A stretch of 64,000 nucleotides of DNA from Atherinomorus stipes (lineage: Eukaryota; Chordata; Actinopteri; Atheriniformes; Atherinidae), in contig JALJCO010003450.1 of NCBI GenBank assembly GCA_023101725.1, positions 46,390-110,389 on the forward strand. Reading direction: 5' to 3'. Shown here in pieces: positions 1 to 10,843 of the stretch. The translations under genes were made by a program, and so were the position numbers. How positions within the stretch are numbered: the stretch's first letter is position 1; each line of letters opens with the position of its first letter. Under the pieces are notes generated by a model. The model saw only the letters and a list, made by a program, of their open reading frames with translations, was not told the DNA's origin and did no database searches.

Positions 1-169
1 ACTGTTTGCTGTTCACTTACTGTTCATTATTTACCAGCTGCTTATCATTTACCTGCTATTTTCCAGCTGTTTACCATTTTATTATAGTTAACCAGTTATT
101 TACGGTTCAACACCGGCAGCCAGTAAACAGCCGGTATTGAACACAGTTGTGTTGTGGTGCCTGCAGTCA
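1..169. other. Intronic leader with degenerate CTGTTTACC-type repeats
   Basis: This stretch is made of loosely repeated tracts resembling ctgtttacc and ttatcatttacc, similar in flavour to the array inside the eif5b intron at 6061-7015. It lies upstream of the first recognisable eif5b exon, so by inference it is part of the preceding eif5b intron. No coding sequence was seen. Confidence 0.5.
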
Positions 170-3100
170 TAGATTTATATATATAATGGCGGTTATATAC
201 ATCGTATCTATTTATAATGGCGGTTATATACATCGTATCTATATATAATGGCGGTTATATACATCGTATCTTATATATAATGGCGGTTATATACATCGTA
301 TCTATATACAATGATGGTTTTATACATCGTATCTATATATAATGGCGGTTATATACATCATATCTATATGCAATGATGGTTATATACTTCATATCTATAT
401 ATAATGGCGGTTATATACATCGTATCTATATACAATGATGGTTTTATACATCGTATCTATATTTAATGGCGGTTATATACATCGTATCTATATATAATGG
501 CGGTTATATACATCATATCTATATACAATGATGGTTATATACATCGTATCTATATATAATGGCGGTTATATACATCGTATCTATATATAATGATGGTTAT
601 ATACTTCATATCTATATATAATGGCGGTTATATACATCGTATCTATATGTAATGATGGTTATATACTTCATATCTATATATAATGGCAGTTATATACATC
701 GTATCTATATACAATGATGGTTTTATACATCGTATCTATATACAATGATGGTTATATACATCGTATCTATATATAATGGCGGTTATATACTTCATATTTA
801 TATATAATGGCGGTTATATACATCGTATCTATATACAATGATGGTTATATACATCGTATCTATATATAATGGCGGTTATATACATCGTATCTATATATAA
901 TGGTGGTTATATACATCGTATCTATATATAATGGCGGTTATATACATCGTATCTATATTTAATGGCGGTTATATACATCGTATCTATATATAATGGCGGT
1001 TATATACATCGTATCTATATATAATGATGGTTATATACATCGTATCTATATATAATAATGGTTATATACATCGTATCTATATATAATGGCGGTTATATAC
1101 ATCGTATCTATATATAATGGCGGTTATATACATCGTATCTATATATAATGGCGGTTATATACATCGTATCTATATATAATGGCGGTTATATACATCGTAT
1201 CTATATATAATGGCGGTTATATACATCGTATCTATATATAATGGCGGTTATATACATCGTATCTATATATAATGGCGGTTATATACATCGTATCTATATA
1301 TAATGGCGGTTATATACATCGTATCTATATATAATGGCGGTTATATACATCGTATCTATATATAATGGCGGTTATATACATCGTATCTATATATAATGGC
1401 GGTTATATACATCGTATCTATATATAATGGCGGTTATATACATCGTATCTATATATAATGGCGGTTATATACATCGTATCTATATATAATGGCGGTTATA
1501 TACATCATATCTATATATAATCATGGTTATATACATCGTATCTATATATAATGGCGGTTATATACATCGTATCTATATATAATGGCGGTTATATACATCG
1601 TATCTATATATAATGGCGGTTATATACATCGTATCTATATATAATGGTGGTTATATACATCGTATCTATATATAATGGCGGTTATATACATTATCTATAT
1701 ATAATGGTGGTTATATACATATCTATATATAATGGTGGTTATATACATCGTATCTATATATAATGGTGGTTATATACTCATATCTATATATAATGGTGGT
1801 TATATACATCGTATCTATATATAATGGCGGTTATATACATCGTATCTATATATAATGATGGTTATATACATCTATCTATATATAATGGCGGTTATATACA
1901 TCGTATCTATATATAATGGTGGTTATATACATATCTATATATAATGGTGGTTATATACATCATATCTATATATAATGGTGGTTATATACATCGTATCTAT
2001 ATATAATGGCGGTTATATACATCGTATCTATATATAATGGCGGTTATATACTCATATCTATATATAATGGTGGTTATATACATCGTATCTATATATAATG
2101 GCGGTTATATACATCGTATCTATATATAATGATGGTTATATACACGTATCTATATATAATGGTGGTTATATATATCTGTATATAATGGTTATATATATCT
2201 ATCTATATATAATGGCGGTTATATACATCGTATCTATATATAATTGCGGTTATATACATCGTATCTATATATAATGGCGGTTATATACATCATATCTATA
2301 TATAATCACGGTTATATACATCGTATCTTTATTTAATGCCGGTTATATACATCGTATCTATATATAATGGCGGTTACATACATCGTATCTATATATAATG
2401 GCAGTTATATACATCGTATCTATATATAAGTGGCTGTTGTAGCATTTCTATATGTAATGGCAGTTATATACTTCTTTATCTATATTTAATGCCGGTTATA
2501 TACATCGTATCTATATATAATGGCGGTTACATACATCGTATCTGGGATATTTAATGCCGGTTATATACATTATTTCTATATATAAGCTGACGGTTATATA
2601 CATCGTATCGTATATTTAATGGGTAGAATTATATACATCGTATCTATGAATACAATCACGATTATATACACGTATCTAATTGTAGCCCTACATCGTATCT
2701 ATATATAATGATGGTTATATACATATCTATATATAATGGCGGTTATATACATCGTATCTATATATAATGGCGGTTATATACATCGTATCTATATATAATG
2801 ATGGTTATATACATCTATCTATATATAATGGCGGTTATATACATCGTATCTATATATAATGACGGTTATATACATCGTATCTATATATAATGGTGGTTAT
2901 ATACATCGTATCTATATATAATGGCGGTTATATACATCGTATCTATATATAATGATGGTTATATACATCATATCTATATTTAATGGCGGTTATATACATC
3001 GTATCTATATATAATGGTGGTTATATACATCGTATCTATATATAATGGTGGTTATATATATCGTATCTATATATAATGATGGTTATATACATATCTATAT

Positions 3101-3445
3101 ATAATGGCGGTTATATACATCGTATCTATATATAATGGTGGTTATATACATCGTATTTATATATAATGATGGTTATATACATATCTATATATAATGGCGG
3201 TTATATACATCGTATCTATAGATAATGATGGTTATATACATATCTATATATAATGGTGGTTATATACATCGTATCTATATATAATGGTGGTTATATATCG
3301 TATCTATATATAATGATGGTTATATAATCATATCTATATATAATGGCGGTTATATACATCGTATCTATAGATAATGGCGGTTATATACATATCTATATAT
3401 AATGGTGGTTATATACATCGTATCTATATATAATGGTGGTTATAC
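170..3445. repeat. 31-bp minisatellite, about 105 copies, eif5b intron
   Basis: A tandem array of a 31-bp unit built around TATATAATGGCGGTTATA and ending ACATCGTATC. It runs almost without break for about 3.3 kb. Main variants are GGCGG, GATGG and GGTGG at the centre. Some units are shortened by a few bases, and units are most divergent at 2400-2700. The array is AT-rich and ends only about 15 bp before the splice acceptor at 3458-3459, so the branch point of that intron probably lies in or at the edge of the last unit. The position inside eif5b is inferred from the following exons. Confidence 0.95.
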
Positions 3446-3459
3446 ATCTCTTCCTGCAG

Positions 3460-4392
3460 CTCCGACACACACATGTCCAGGACAGCGAGGCAGGAGGCAT
3501 CACACAGCAGATCGGAGCCACCAACGTTCCCAAGGAGACCATTGAGGAGCAGACCAAGATGGTTAAAAATGTACGATGTCTCACTCTGATGTATAAATGC
3601 TGCCAGTGTAGAAGGCTGTTTATTAACCTGGACCGTTGCTGCAGTTTGACAGGGAAAGCGTCAAGATTCCCGGCATGCTGATCATCGACACACCTGGACA
3701 CGAGTCCTTCAGGTAATGTCAGGACGGACGTCCTCACCGATCCCACCATCTGTCGTCTGTCCCCTGACCGCCTGTCTGTCTCCATAGCAACCTGAGGAAC
3801 AGGGGCAGCTCTCTGTGTGACATCGCCATCCTGGTGGTGGACATCATGCACGGCCTGGAGCCCCAGACGCTGGAGTCCATCAACCTGCTGAAGGAGAAGA
3901 AGTGCCCCTTCATCGTGGCCCTGAACAAGGTCGGCTGCAGCACCACAGAAGAAGAAGAGCTGCTCCTCTGTGGTTGTAACCGTGTTGTTGTTGTCAGGTC
4001 GACCGTCTGTACGACTGGAAGAGGAGTCCGGACACGGACGTGGTGGCCACGCTGAAGAAGCAGAAGAAGAACACCAAGGACGAGTTCGACGAACGAGCCA
4101 AAGCGGTCATCGTAGAGTTCGCTCAGCAGGTGATTGCATCATCACTCACCAGCCAATCAGAGCTCACGCGTACGTCCAGTCCTTCACCAACCTGCTCCCC
4201 CTCCCTCAGGGTCTCAATGCCGCCCTGTTCTACGAGAACAAAGACCCGCGGACGTTCGTGTCCCTGGTTCCCACCTCCGCCCACAGCGGGGACGGCATGG
4301 GGAACCTCATCGCCCTGCTGGTGGAGCTGACCCAGAGCATGCTGGCCCGCCGCCTGGCACACTGCGACGAGCTGCGCGCCCAGGTCATGGAG
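3460..4392 (+). CDS. eif5b: eif5b exons encoding most of the GTPase domain (G2-G5)
   Basis: Five exons encode the G domain from just after the P-loop. The first begins LRHTHVQ and contains the switch I motif [10 protein letters not shown] with its conserved Thr. The second carries the G3 motif DTPGHE. The third ends in ALNK and the fourth begins VDR, so the G4 motif NKVD is split by a 68-bp intron. The fifth contains the G5-like SAH in [11 protein letters not shown]. The donor after ALNK (GTCGGC at 3930) is weak, but reading through it leaves the family sequence at once, so the intron is real. These motifs bind GTP and switch the factor on the ribosome. Confidence 0.95.
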
Positions 4393-7300
4393 GTGAGTCT
4401 GCTCCTGCTCCCCCTGCTCCCCCTCCCCGTCCTCCTCACTGCTCCCCCTCACCCAGAGCATGCTGGCCCGCCGCCTGGTACACTGTGACGAGCTGCGCGC
4501 CCAGGTCATGGGGGTGAGACTGCTCCCTCCTCCTCCTCACTGCTCCTCTCTCCTCAGATGAAAGCCCTCCTCGGCATGGCATCCTCCCCTCCTCCTCCTC
4601 CTCCCCCTCCTCACTGCTCCTCTCTCCTCAGGTGAAAGCCCTCCCCGGCATGGGAACCTCCCCTCCTCCTCATCCTCCTCCCCCTCCTCACTGCTCCTCT
4701 CTCCTCAGGTGAAAGCCCTCCTTGGCATATGTACCTCCCCTCCTCCTCCTCCCCCTCCTCACTGCTCCTTTCTCCTCAGGTGAAAGCCCTCCCCGGCATG
4801 GGAACCTCCCCCCCTCCTCCTCCCTCCTCCCCCTCCTCACTGCTCCTCTCTCCTCAGGTGAAAGCCCTCCCCCGGCATGGGAACCTCCCCCCCTCCTCAT
4901 CTCCTCCTCCCCCTCCTCACTGCTCCTCTCTCCTCAGGTGAAAGCCCTCCCCGGCATGGGAACCTCCCCTCCTCCTCATCCTCCTCCCCCTCCTCACTGC
5001 TCCTCTCTCCTCAGGTGAAAGCCCTCCCCGGCATGGGAACCTCCCCTCCTCCTCATTCTCCTCCCCCTCCTCACTGCTCCTTCCTCCTCAGGTGAAAGCC
5101 CTCCTTGGCATGGGAACCTCCCCTCCTCCTCATTCTCCTCCCCCTCCTCACTGCTCCTCTCTCCTCAGGTGAAAGCCCTCCCCGGCATGGGAACCTCCCC
5201 TCCTCCTCATCCTCCTCCCCCTCCTCACTGCTCCTCTCTCCTCAGGTGAAAGCCCTCCCCGGCATGGGAACCTCCCCTCCTCCTCATTCTCCTCCCCCTC
5301 CTCACTGCTCCTTCCTCCTCAGGTGAAAGCCCTCCCCGGCATGGGAACCTCCCCTCCTCCTCATCCTCCTCCCCCTCCTCACTGCTCCTCTCCTCCTCAG
5401 GTGAAAGCCCTCCCCGGCATGGGAACCTCCCCCTCCTCCTCCTCCTCCCCCTCCTCACTGCTCCTCTCTCCTCAGGTGAAAGCCCTCCCCGGCATGGGAA
5501 CCACCATCGACGTCATCCTGATCAACGGCCGCCTGCGGGAGGGGGAGACCATCATCGTGCCGGGGGTGGAGGGGCCCATCGTGACGCAAATCAGAGGTCT
5601 GCTGCTGCCCCCGCCTCTGAAGGAGCTCCGGGTGAAGGTGAGACCAGGTCACCTGTGTGGGGGGGGGGTCTGCAGGTTTAGTGACTGACGGTGTGATGTG
5701 TGGAACCAGAACCAGTACGAGAAGCACAAGGAGGTGTCCACGTCTCAGGGGGTGAAGATCCTGGGGAAAGACCTGGAGAAGACGCTGGCAGGGCTCCCCC
5801 TACTGGTGGCCCACAGAGACGACGAGGTCCCGGTCCTCAGGGTACGCTTGCTCTTCTTGTTGGTGTCTGCAACAGTCCCCCCCCCCCCTCTGTCTCCCAG
5901 TTTACCCAGTTTTCATGTTCCAGGATGAACTGGTGCGGGAGCTCAAGCAGACTCTGAGCTGCATCAAGCTGGAGGAGAAGGGGGTCTACGTCCAGGCCTC
6001 CACGCTGGGGTCCCTGGAGGCTCTGCTGGAGTTCCTGAGGACGTCCAAAGTCCCCTGTACGTGCCTGTCCGACTGGTTACCAACTGTTTATCTATCTTGC
6101 TGTCCTTCACGATTGTTTATCTATGAGTCTGTTTACCGACTGTTTATCTACGAGTCTGACCTTTTATGGGCTGTTTATCTATGAGTCTGTTTACCGACTG
6201 TTTATCTACGAGTCCGACCTTTTATGGGCTGTTTATCTATGAGTCTGTTTACCGGCTGTTTATCTACGAGTCTGACCGTTTATGGGCTGTTTATCTATGA
6301 GTCTGTTTACCGACTGTTTACGTACGAGTCCGACTGTTTACCGGCTGTTTATCTACGAGTCTGACCGTTTATAGGCTGTTTATGAGTCTGTTAACTGACT
6401 GTTTATCTACGAGTCCGACTGTTTACCGGCTGTTTATCTACGAGTCTGACCATTTATGGGCTGTTTATCTATGAGTCTGTTTACCGACTGTTTATCTACG
6501 AGTCCGACTGTTCACCGACTGTTTATCTATGAGTCTGACCGTTTATGGGCTATTTCTGAGTCTGTTTACCGACTGTTTAATTATGAGTCTGACTGTTTAC
6601 CGGCTGTTTATCTACGAGTCTGACCATTTATGGACTGTTTATCTATGAGTCTGTTTACCGACTGTTTATCTACGAGTCCGACTGTTCACCGACTGTTTAT
6701 CTATGAGTCTGACTGTTTACCGACCATTTGTCTACCCGTCTGTCTGACTACCGGCTGTTCATCTACCCGTCTGTCTGACTACCGGCTGTTCGTCTACCCG
6801 TCTGTCTGACTACCGGCTGTTCGTCTACCCGTCTGTCTGACTACCGGCTGTTCATCTACCCGTCTGTCTGACTACCGGCTGTTCATCTACCTGTCTGTCT
6901 GACTACCGGCTGTTCATCTACCCGTCTGTCTGACTACCGGCTGTTCGTCTACCTGTCTGTCTGACTACTGGCTGTTCGTCTACCCGTCTGTCTGACTACC
7001 GGCTGTTTGTTCACATATTTCCAGGTTTACTGCTCTGTTTACTTGTTTGTTTACCTCCACCCCTCTGAGTCTCCTGTGTGTTTTGCTGCAGTATGCAGGC
7101 ATCAACATCGGTCCAGTTCATAAGAAGGACGTGATGAAGGCGTCCACCATGTTGGAACACGACCCTCAGTACGTCACGGCCCAGTTTTAAGCTGACAACT
7201 GCATCTTAGCAGATTTATTTCCTTTGTCACGACTCAAACGCTGACGTGACTGTTCAGGTACGCGGTGATCCTGGCGTTTGACGTGAAGGTGGAACGGGAG

Positions 7301-10300
7301 AGTCAGGAGATGGCCGACAGTCTGGGAGTCCGGATCTTCTCGGCTGAAATCATCTACCACCTGTTTGACGCTTTCACCAAGTACAGAGAGGACTACAAGA
7401 AGGCCAAGCAGGACGAGTTCAAGTAGGGAGCCTTTCCTGGTGTCGTCCATCCTCACATTAGTGTCTCTGTCTGTCTTTATCCTCACATGAACTCACCTGG
7501 CTGAGAAAAACCGCATCAAACTAACAGCAGTGATCCAGAACAAAAGTTCAGGCCGTGAAACCCGGAGATCTCACAGACTGCTGGATGATGCCTGGAGAAG
7601 ATGAAGATGGTTTCCATGGAAGGCTGATGGTGTCTCGTATGTTGCAGGCATGTAGCCGTGTTCCCGGTCAAGCTGCGGGTCCTTCCTCAGTTCATCTTCA
7701 ACTCCAGAGACCCCATTGTGATGGGGGTCTCCGTGGACGCAGGAGTCCTGAAGCAGGGAACGCCGCTCTGCGTTCCCAGCAAAGGGGTGAGACTCGCTGA
7801 TACGCTGCTGGTGGTTTCCCTCAAACACCAGGTGAGACGTCTGACGTCGGCCTGTTGTCGTGTGCTTTTCAGTTCGTTGACATCGGCATAGTAACCAGTA
7901 TCGAGATGAACCACAAGCCTGTTGACACGGCCAAGAAAGGCCAAGAGATCTGTGTCAAGATTGAGCCCATCCCCGGGGAGTCGCCCAAGATGTACGGCCG
8001 CCACTTTGAAGCCACTGACATCATCGTTAGCAAGGTAAGGACTCAGATGCTGACGCAGGGCGGGGCTTCAGGTGAGGGTGGGGCTTCGGACACATGTGAG
8101 AGAAAGTAGAGTCCAGTCCAGATACCCCCTCCATGAGGTTAAAGATGAAGAAGTTGTAGTCGTTAAACCTTCAGCTGGGTCACTGGGGCCCATTTGGATG
8201 GAAGACCACTACTCCTTTGTACTCAAAGGTAGTAAAATAGTACCTGTGCATCATACAGGGGAACTGCAGATGGTGGATCATCAAAGTTTTAACTTGAGGA
8301 ACATTTTTCTGAACTTGTTCCACAACTTTTAGTCAGTTTGTCTCAGATTGGTGAACCTCTGTCCATCTGAGAGACTCAGAAATGCTCCTTTATACTCCTT
8401 AATGTCATGTTACTGGCCTGTTCCCTGTTAAACCGTTTGTTTGTGGTACTTAAAGTACCATTAGATACTGTAAAGTACCATACTGCAAAGTACTGTGGAG
8501 TACCATAAAGTACCGTAAGATACTGTGAAGTACCGCAAAGTACCGTAAGATACTGTTAAGTATGGTAAAGTATCATAAGATACTGTAAAGTACCGTAAGA
8601 TGCTGTTAAGTACAGTACTGTAAAGTACCGTAAAGTTCTGTAAAGTACCGTAACATTCTGTAAAGTGCGGTAAAGCACTGTGAAGTACCGTAAGTTACTG
8701 TAACGTACTCTGAAGTACCATAAAGGATGTAAAAGTACTGAAAGGTACTGTAAAATACTATGAAGTACTGTAAAGTTTTGTGAAGTATCATAAAGCTCTG
8801 TAAAGTACCATAAGATACTGTTAGGTACTGTGAAGTACAGTAGGGTAAAGTACTGTGAAGTACTGTAAGATACAGTAAAGTGCTGTCAAATACTGTCAAG
8901 TACTGCAGGATAGCGTAAACTACTGTGAAGTACCATAAAGTTACGTAACGTTTTGTAAAGTACTGGAAAGGATCGTAATATTTTGTAAAGCACTGCAAGA
9001 TACTGTAAAGTACTGTCAAGTAACGTAAAGTTTTGTGAATTACTGTAGAGTTCCATAAATTACTGTAAAGTACAGTAAGATACTGTGAAGTACTGTAAAG
9101 TTTGGCAAAGTACTGTAAAGCACCGTACGATTCTGTAAAGTACTGTGAGATTCTGTGAAGTACCACAAAGTATTGTAAGATACTGTAAAGGTCTATGAAT
9201 TACTGTAAAGTGTTGTTAAGTACCAAAAGGTTCTATGAAATGCCATAAGATTTTGTAAAGTACTGTGAAGTACCCTAAAGTATTGTGAAAACTGTGAAGC
9301 TCTGTAAAGTACAGTAAGATGATTTTAAGTACTATGAAGCACTGTGAAGTATTGTGTAGTACTGTAAAATACTCTAAGAATCAGTAAAGTACCTTGAAGT
9401 ACCATAAAGTTCTGTAAAGCACTGTGAAGTAAAAGTAAAGTACCGTTGGGGGAGTTGGTAGCGTAGTGGTAATGTCTCAGGCTTTGACGCGGCAGACCCG
9501 AGTTCGAATCCCCGACACAGTACTCAGGTAAACTACCGTGGAACTAGCAGCCCCCTGCTCTCTGGTCCAACCTGAGATGGTTAAATGCAGAGAATGAATT
9601 TCTTAATTGGCTCTCTAATTAGGATTAATAAAGTATATATCTTTTTCAAATTTGGTAAAGTAACATACTATGAAGTCTAGTAAAGTATGGTTAAGTACTG
9701 TAAAGTATTGTGAAGTTCTGTAAAATAACATAACATACTATAAAGTCCGGTAAAGTATGGTGAAGTACCGTAAAGCCTGGTATAAGTGTGCAGAGGTGAG
9801 TCGGTAGGATTGCATGGATATGGGGAAGAGTTATGGTAATGTCCAGCAGGATGTCTTCATGTTGGAGCTGAAAACTCGAGCTGAAAGAGCACTTACTGTT
9901 TATCAGAAGAGAAGGGGGCGGGGCTTATGCCATCTAGGGGTGGGGCGTAGGCCCTCCAGGGTAGAGCTTATGCCCTCTAGGGCGGGGTGTATTCCCTCTA
10001 GGGGTGGGGCTTATATCCACTAGGAGCGGGGCGTATGCCCTCTAGAGGCAGGGCGTATGCCCCCTAGGGGAAGGGCGTATGCCCTCTAGGGGAAGGGCGT
10101 ATGCCCTCTAGGGGCAGGGCGTATGCCCTCTAGAGGAAGGGCGTATGCCCTCTAGGGGAAGGGCGTATGCCCCCTAGGGGAAGGGCGTATGCCCTCTAGG
10201 GGAAGGGCGTATGCCCTCTAGGGGAAGGGCGTATGCCCTCTAGAGGCAGGGCGTATGCCCCCTAGGGGAAGGGCGTATGCCCTCTAGGGGAAGGGCGTAT

Positions 10301-10843
10301 GCCCTCTAGGGGCAGGGCGTATGCCCTCGAGAGGAGGCGGGGTGCGGCCTCTAGGGCCGGGGCTTATGCCCTCTAGGGGGGGGGCGCATGCCTAGGGGAG
10401 GGGGGCGTATGCCCCCTAGGGGCAGGGCGTATGCCCTCTAGAGGAAGGGCGTATGCCCTCTAGGGGAAGGGCGTATGCCCTCTAGGGCCGGGGCTTACGC
10501 CCTCTAGGGCGGGGCGTAGGCCCTCTAGGGTGGGGCTTGTGCCCTCTAGGGCGGGGCGTAGGCCCTCTAGGGCGGGGCTTACGCCCTCTAGGGCGGGGCG
10601 TAGGCCCTCTAGGGTGGGGCTTGTGCCCTCTAGGGCGGGGCGTAGGCCCTCTAGGGCGGGGCTTACGCCCTCTAGGGCGGGGCGTAGGCCCTCCAGGTGT
10701 GCGGGACTGTTTCAGCATTCTGGTTCTGGTTCCAGATCACGCGGGCCTCCATCGACGCTCTGAAGAACTGGTTCCGGGACGAGATGCAGAAGACGGACTG
10801 GCAGCTGATCATGGAGCTGAAGAAGACCTTCGAGATCATCTGA
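3460..10843 (+). CDS. eif5b: Eukaryotic translation initiation factor 5B, 3' half (13 coding exons)
   Basis: eIF5B is the cytoplasmic GTPase, orthologous to bacterial IF2, that promotes 60S joining to the 48S complex after start-codon selection. Conceptual joining of 13 exons gives about 570 residues matching the conserved C-terminal part of vertebrate eIF5B. Exons: 3460-3570, 3645-3712, 3788-3929, 3998-4129, 4210-4392, 5476-5637, 5710-5841, 5924-6055/6056, 7092-7168, 7258-7422, 7648-7786, 7873-8034, 10736-10843. All introns are GT-AG except where noted, and all junction phases agree except at 6056. The charged N-terminal half and the G1 P-loop exon lie upstream of the window. Codons are GC-rich, in contrast to the AT-rich repeats around. 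Odd points are the repeated acceptor at 4550-5475 and the one-base conflict at 6056. Confidence 0.96.
4451..4517 (+). pseudogene. Partial duplicate of the 3' end of an eif5b exon with its donor
   Basis: The last ~60 bases of exon 4210-4392, including ACCCAGAGCATGCTGGCC and the donor, are repeated about 120 bp downstream. The second copy has small changes (gcacac to gtacac, gcgacg to gtgacg) and ends GGG|GTGAGA instead of GAG|GTGAGT. It lies in the intron and is a potential decoy 5' splice site. The first copy is chosen as the real exon because it is continuous with the rest of the exon and acceptor. Confidence 0.85.
4518..5475 (+). repeat. ~77-bp minisatellite built from an eif5b splice acceptor
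   Basis: Twelve tandem units precede the true exon. Each has a pyrimidine-rich tract of cctcctcctcc type, then CTCCTCAG, then GTGAAAGCCCTCCCCGGCAT, which are the polypyrimidine tract, acceptor AG and first codons of the exon that begins at 5476. Unit starts (the GTGAAAG or equivalent) fall near 4558, 4631, 4709, 4780, 4858, 4938, 5015, 5091, 5169, 5245, 5322 and 5401. The first unit has ATGAAAG. Each unit presents an AG and, directly after it, a donor-like GTGAAA. Confidence 0.93.
5476..5841 (+). CDS. eif5b: eif5b exons encoding domain II (EF-Tu-like beta barrel)
   Basis: Two exons, 5476-5637 and 5710-5841. The first starts [19 protein letters not shown] and contains the barrel sequence [19 protein letters not shown]. 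The second starts NQYEKHKEV and ends PVLR. The first exon directly follows the acceptor-derived minisatellite, and its first eight codons are copied in each upstream repeat unit. This one is taken as the genuine exon because only here does the reading frame continue beyond GMGT into conserved eIF5B sequence. Confidence 0.95.
5924..7168 (+). CDS. eif5b: eif5b exons encoding domain III region
   Basis: Exon 5924-6055/6056 encodes [11 protein letters not shown] through TSKVP. Exon 7092-7168 encodes [18 protein letters not shown] through HDP plus two bases of the next codon. They are separated by a 1.03-kb intron filled with minisatellite. The family alignment wants a phase-0 junction after the Pro codon at 6053-6055, but the first GT is at 6057-6058, leaving one extra T. 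Using a second acceptor AG at 7097-7098 would restore the frame by replacing Tyr-Ala-Gly with one Cys. A one-base assembly or allelic insertion is the alternative. Confidence 0.9.
6061..7015. repeat. ~31-bp minisatellites in an eif5b intron
   Basis: Two related arrays fill most of the intron between 6057 and 7091. The first (to ~6720) repeats GTTTATCTACGAGTCTGAC with ACCGGCT or ATGGGCT variants. The second (~6720-7010) repeats CTGTCTGACTACCGGCTGTT with a 31-bp period. No coding sequence. Confidence 0.9.
7258..10843 (+). CDS. eif5b: eif5b exons encoding domain IV and the C-terminal tail
   Basis: Exons 7258-7422, 7648-7786, 7873-8034 and 10736-10843. They encode [55 protein letters not shown] and the final [19 protein letters not shown] segment ending FEII and TGA. 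The C-terminal domain of eIF5B contacts eIF1A, and the terminal helix and FEII end match the family. The last intron is 2.7 kb and consists mostly of two minisatellites and a SINE. Confidence 0.95.
8035..8440. other. Non-repeated part of the last eif5b intron
   Basis: The intron begins with the donor GTAAGG at 8035. The next 400 bases have no recognisable exon, RNA or mobile element. They grade into the 10-bp array at about 8440. Confidence 0.5.
8440..9790. repeat. 10-bp tandem array (AAGTACTGTA type) in the last eif5b intron
   Basis: A diverged array of a 10-mer, roughly RAAGTACYRT, extends for about 1.35 kb and is interrupted once by a SINE at 9448-9655. Because 10 is not a multiple of 3, the array gives long spurious open frames on the minus strand with a ten-residue periodicity rich in Tyr, Leu and Thr. 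No coding function is proposed. Confidence 0.9.
9448..9655 (+). mobile_element. tRNA-derived SINE
   Basis: The 5' head is tRNA-like, with an A box in GTTGGTAGCGTAGTGGTAA and a B box in GAGTTCGAATCCC. It is followed by a body (ctctggtccaacctgagatgg) and a tail with AAATGCAGAGAATGAATTTC and GGATTAATAAAGTAT, typical of teleost tRNA-SINEs. The head lacks a good anticodon stem, so it is not called as a tRNA gene. It splits the 10-bp array, which continues on both sides, so the array existed before the insertion. Confidence 0.8.
9910..10705. repeat. 21-bp minisatellite with a near-palindromic core
   Basis: About 37 units of roughly 21 bp, GGGCGTATGCCCTCTAGGGG, run up to 30 bp before the last eif5b acceptor. 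Each unit includes near-palindromic CCCTCTAGGGG or CCCCTAGGGG. Units toward the 3' end change to GGGGCTTACGCC and GGGGCGTAGGCC types, giving higher-order alternation. The repeats give spurious ORFs on both strands. Confidence 0.92.

Noticed and set aside
170..3445. Possible CRISPR-like array of regular 31-bp repeats
   Set aside because: There are no unique spacers between units. It is a head-to-tail minisatellite in a vertebrate intron.
3930..3997. Reading eif5b through without the 68-bp intron
   Set aside because: 68 is not a multiple of 3 and the read-through sequence departs from the family at once, while splicing restores the NKVD motif.
4688..5458. Several Pro/Ser-rich ORFs in the eif5b intron
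   Set aside because: They are readings of the acceptor-derived minisatellite in different frames.
8606..9166. 186-codon minus-strand ORF rich in Tyr, Thr and Leu
   Set aside because: It is the translation of the 10-bp intronic array; the ten-residue periodicity is arithmetic, with no family match.
9448..9520. Possible genuine tRNA gene in the eif5b intron
   Set aside because: A and B boxes are present but the anticodon stem does not pair and a SINE body and tail follow, so it is called a SINE.
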